From NCBI RefSeq assembly GCF_001411475.1, contig NZ_LLWH01000178.1, forward strand, positions 1 to 35,109: a DNA stretch of 35,109 bases, given 5' to 3'. The position numbers and the translations under genes were made by a program. Positions 33,462-35,109 of the stretch are shown piece after piece. The notes below the pieces were generated by a model that made no database searches, was not told the origin of the DNA, and saw nothing but the letters and a program-made list of their open reading frames with translations. Origin of the DNA: Pseudomonas endophytica. GTDB lineage: Bacteria; Pseudomonadota; Gammaproteobacteria; Pseudomonadales; Pseudomonadaceae. The stretch's first letter is position 1. The number at the start of each line of letters is the position of its first letter.

Positions 33462-34865
33462 TCACCACCTGAACTGCCAAATGACATGGGATTGGTCCAG
33501 TTCGCCGACATGGATCTGGTAAGGCTCTGCATGCTGTCTGCGCAGACTTTCCTTGAGGCCTTGATAACGCTCCAGTGGCTTCGTCGCCGCCCCGCGTTGG
33601 ATATACAGCTTGCACTGCGGCAGAGGGTGAATACCCAGCCCCTTCTCGCCATACTCGATACGGATGTGGTCGGCAGGCCATTGGTCATAGATGAAAGTTG
33701 GTAGTAGCCGTTTGAGCTCCACCTCACCCCCCGCCTGCAGCCAGACCTTTCGGCCCGTTGCGATCACCTGGCCAGGTGTATCAGAGGAAGCCTGCGACTC
33801 AGCAGGCAAAGCAATAAACTCCTCAAAAAGCACCAAGCGAGTGTCCGCAGGCTCATCGCAGAAAAAGCATGAAGCGTCGTCGACAGAATCCACATCCACT
33901 TGCAGCAAGCTGGTACTCCGGCAGCCCGTGCAGCAGTAGATGCGCTCATCAATCTCAACCAGAGCCTCGAGCCACTCAGCCATACTCGGACGTTCGCTAG
34001 GGCAAGGAAGTCCCTGTTCGAAGCAGCGGCTGAACAGTGCAGGCAGCTTGCTGTACTCAATCAATTGAAGAGGCAGGTTGGTAAAGCACTGATTGGCATC
34101 GTCCTGCGTATCGTTAACCCAAGGACGCTCACCACGTAGCGCGGCTTCCTCTTCTTCAGGCTCCCCATCATTGACCAACTCTCCCTTGAAGGGATGATTG
34201 TGGGTCAGCAGTTGATAGGCGATGACTGCGAAACTCCAGCTGTCGGTCAGGCTGGACAGAAGCGCATCCCCTCGTACCACCTCGGGCGCTCCGTAGTCGG
34301 CTGTGTGCAGGGTCAGACCGCTATGTGCCTCCAGGCTGATGTTGTCGCAATCGATCAGCCAGGTCTCTGCATGTTCAGGGTCATCCGAAACGAAAATGTT
34401 GCTCGGGGATAGATCGCCATAAAGCATGCCACGCGTATGGAGTTGATTCAGTGTTCTGGCCAATTGACTCAGAATACGAATGCGACGCCGCAAGCCACCC
34501 TGCCGCAGATAATCGGTGGATGCAGCCTCTTCGGCATTAACGAAGCTATCAAGCAGACTTTGTAATGGCACCAACCCATCCATCAGTTCCATGACATAGC
34601 CAAAGCGTGGAGCTGCTAAAAGCGCCAGCGGTCTGGCGAGTTTCAGTCCGCCGAGATCCTGATTCACCAGCCAGGCGATATGTTGATGCCAGCGAAGGCG
34701 AGCGTGCTCGCCCTTCTTTGTGAAACCCTTGATCAGAACCTGCGGGTACTGTGTCCGATAAACGATTCCCTGGCCGCCTCGGCTCAACTCTTCCCTCAGC
34801 TCGTATACTGAGCCTTTGGTATCTTGCACCAGGCGCTTCTGCTGCACTGTCGTAGTAGCGGTCAT
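33462..34865 (-). CDS. Serine/threonine protein kinase with C-terminal zinc ribbon
   Basis: The 467-residue soluble protein has a Hanks-type kinase domain (about 15-300). It shows LSRGGQGIVYRT (glycine loop, about 27), VLIKGF with the ATP-binding lysine, MLYGDLSPSNIFV (catalytic loop with Asp and Asn kept but the usual HR replaced by YG, near 150), LIDCDNI in place of DFG (about 172) and YGAPEVVRG in place of APE. Residues about 310-335 form a zinc ribbon (CTGC ... CFFC). The C-terminal 130 residues are unrecognised. It follows the PP2C gene after five bases, so kinase and phosphatase form an opposing pair, as in TerY-P-type operons. I prefer the ATG at 34865 to a TTG at 34874 that overlaps the phosphatase stop. 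Confidence 0.92.
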   Translation of the reverse strand: MTATTTVQQKRLVQDTKGSVYELREELSRGGQGIVYRTQYPQVLIKGFTKKGEHARLRWHQHIAWLVNQDLGGLKLARPLALLAAPRFGYVMELMDGLVPLQSLLDSFVNAEEAASTDYLRQGGLRRRIRILSQLARTLNQLHTRGMLYGDLSPSNIFVSDDPEHAETWLIDCDNISLEAHSGLTLHTADYGAPEVVRGDALLSSLTDSWSFAVIAYQLLTHNHPFKGELVNDGEPEEEEAALRGERPWVNDTQDDANQCFTNLPLQLIEYSKLPALFSRCFEQGLPCPSERPSMAEWLEALVEIDERIYCCTGCRSTSLLQVDVDSVDDASCFFCDEPADTRLVLFEEFIALPAESQASSDTPGQVIATGRKVWLQAGGEVELKRLLPTFIYDQWPADHIRIEYGEKGLGIHPLPQCKLYIQRGAATKPLERYQGLKESLRRQHAEPYQIHVGELDQSHVIWQFRW

Positions 34866-34870
34866 CTGCT

Positions 34871-35109
34871 TCAATCCGTTAAGAATATTCCAGCGATAGT
34901 CTTGTCATCGCCATGACGGGGCGTGGACCATCCGTGCAGCTCTCGAGTTAGCCACTGGCGCATACCGCGCCTGCTGCTGCGCAACTGGCGCTGATAGATC
35001 GCATCGAAAAATGGCTCAAGCTGTTCAAGGATCAGGTCATCCGATATGCCATCTGTCATCAGAATCCCCCCGTCGCCTGGCTGACAGCGCTCGAGATCGG
35101 CGCTGTATC
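34871..35109 (-). CDS. PP2C-family protein phosphatase, C-terminal end (truncated by window edge)
   Basis: The last 78 codons of a minus-strand gene that enters from the right edge. The frame reads PGDGGILMTDGISDDL near its start, the PP2C motif in which the Asp of TDG binds the catalytic metal. GDDKTIAGIFL follows near the C terminus, the second acidic metal-binding motif of the family. PP2C enzymes remove phosphate from Ser/Thr using Mn or Mg. An internal ATG at 35059 would begin inside the catalytic fold and is not the real start. The kinase starts five bases after its stop. It is the first gene of the operon visible here, and more genes may precede it. Confidence 0.88.
   Translation of the reverse strand, partial: YSADLERCQPGDGGILMTDGISDDLILEQLEPFFDAIYQRQLRSSRRGMRQWLTRELHGWSTPRHGDDKTIAGIFLTD

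Noticed and set aside
1..35109. CRISPR array, insertion sequence or prophage structural genes
   Set aside because: No regularly spaced direct-repeat array, no transposase and no phage structural gene was seen. The repeated palindromes are REP-type.

Overview
The window comes from a Pseudomonas chromosome. The evidence is gene content and order: an ABC-F ATPase, a TIGR02444 protein, algP, an FKBP-type isomerase, algQ, dsbB, hemY, hemX, hemD, hemC, algR and argH, the block known from P. aeruginosa (about PA5252-PA5263). A second familiar block follows: a GGDEF/EAL protein, the DesA-type desaturase, gabT and gabD. The moderate GC content and the type of REP palindrome suggest the P. fluorescens lineage, but I cannot name a species.

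Positions 1-22,270 are ordinary core genome. From the left there is the 5' part of a cytochrome c/FTR1-like iron permease, a LysE-type exporter, a small MscS channel coupled to the ABC-F ATPase, the TIGR02444 protein converging on algP, the FKBP isomerase, algQ and dsbB. The heme operon hemC-hemD-hemX-hemY is packed with 4-bp overlaps or a short gap and lies just downstream of algR. argH points the other way. The sensor kinase gene algZ/fimS, which sits between argH and algR in P. aeruginosa, is absent here. A GST, a small acidic protein, a PAS-GGDEF-EAL enzyme, the desaturase and gabT/gabD follow. REP-like palindromes occupy several intergenic gaps, and one supplies the stop codon of the FKBP gene.

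A complete tRNA-Arg(CCG) gene at 22,617-22,693 marks the boundary. Beyond it the gene content changes to accessory genes, all on the minus strand and read from the right edge leftward. They are a PP2C-type phosphatase (cut by the window edge), a Ser/Thr protein kinase with a C-terminal zinc ribbon, a 1132-residue SF1 (COG1112-like) helicase, a winged-helix protein with a HEPN-like Arg-x4-His motif near its C terminus, a long coiled-coil protein with a McrB-type AAA+ domain, a partner in the McrC position that ends in a zinc ribbon, and an unrecognised 367-residue protein. Five of the six junctions are overlaps or gaps of under 10 bases, so this is one transcriptional unit.

I interpret this unit as a multi-gene, probably anti-phage, defence system. 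Its parts recall three known themes: TerY-P-like kinase/phosphatase signalling, the Mokosh-type pairing of a kinase with a COG1112 helicase, and a McrBC-like AAA+ module. A seven-gene combination of all three is not one I recognise as a named system. It continues beyond the right edge. No integrase and no second attachment site are visible in the window.
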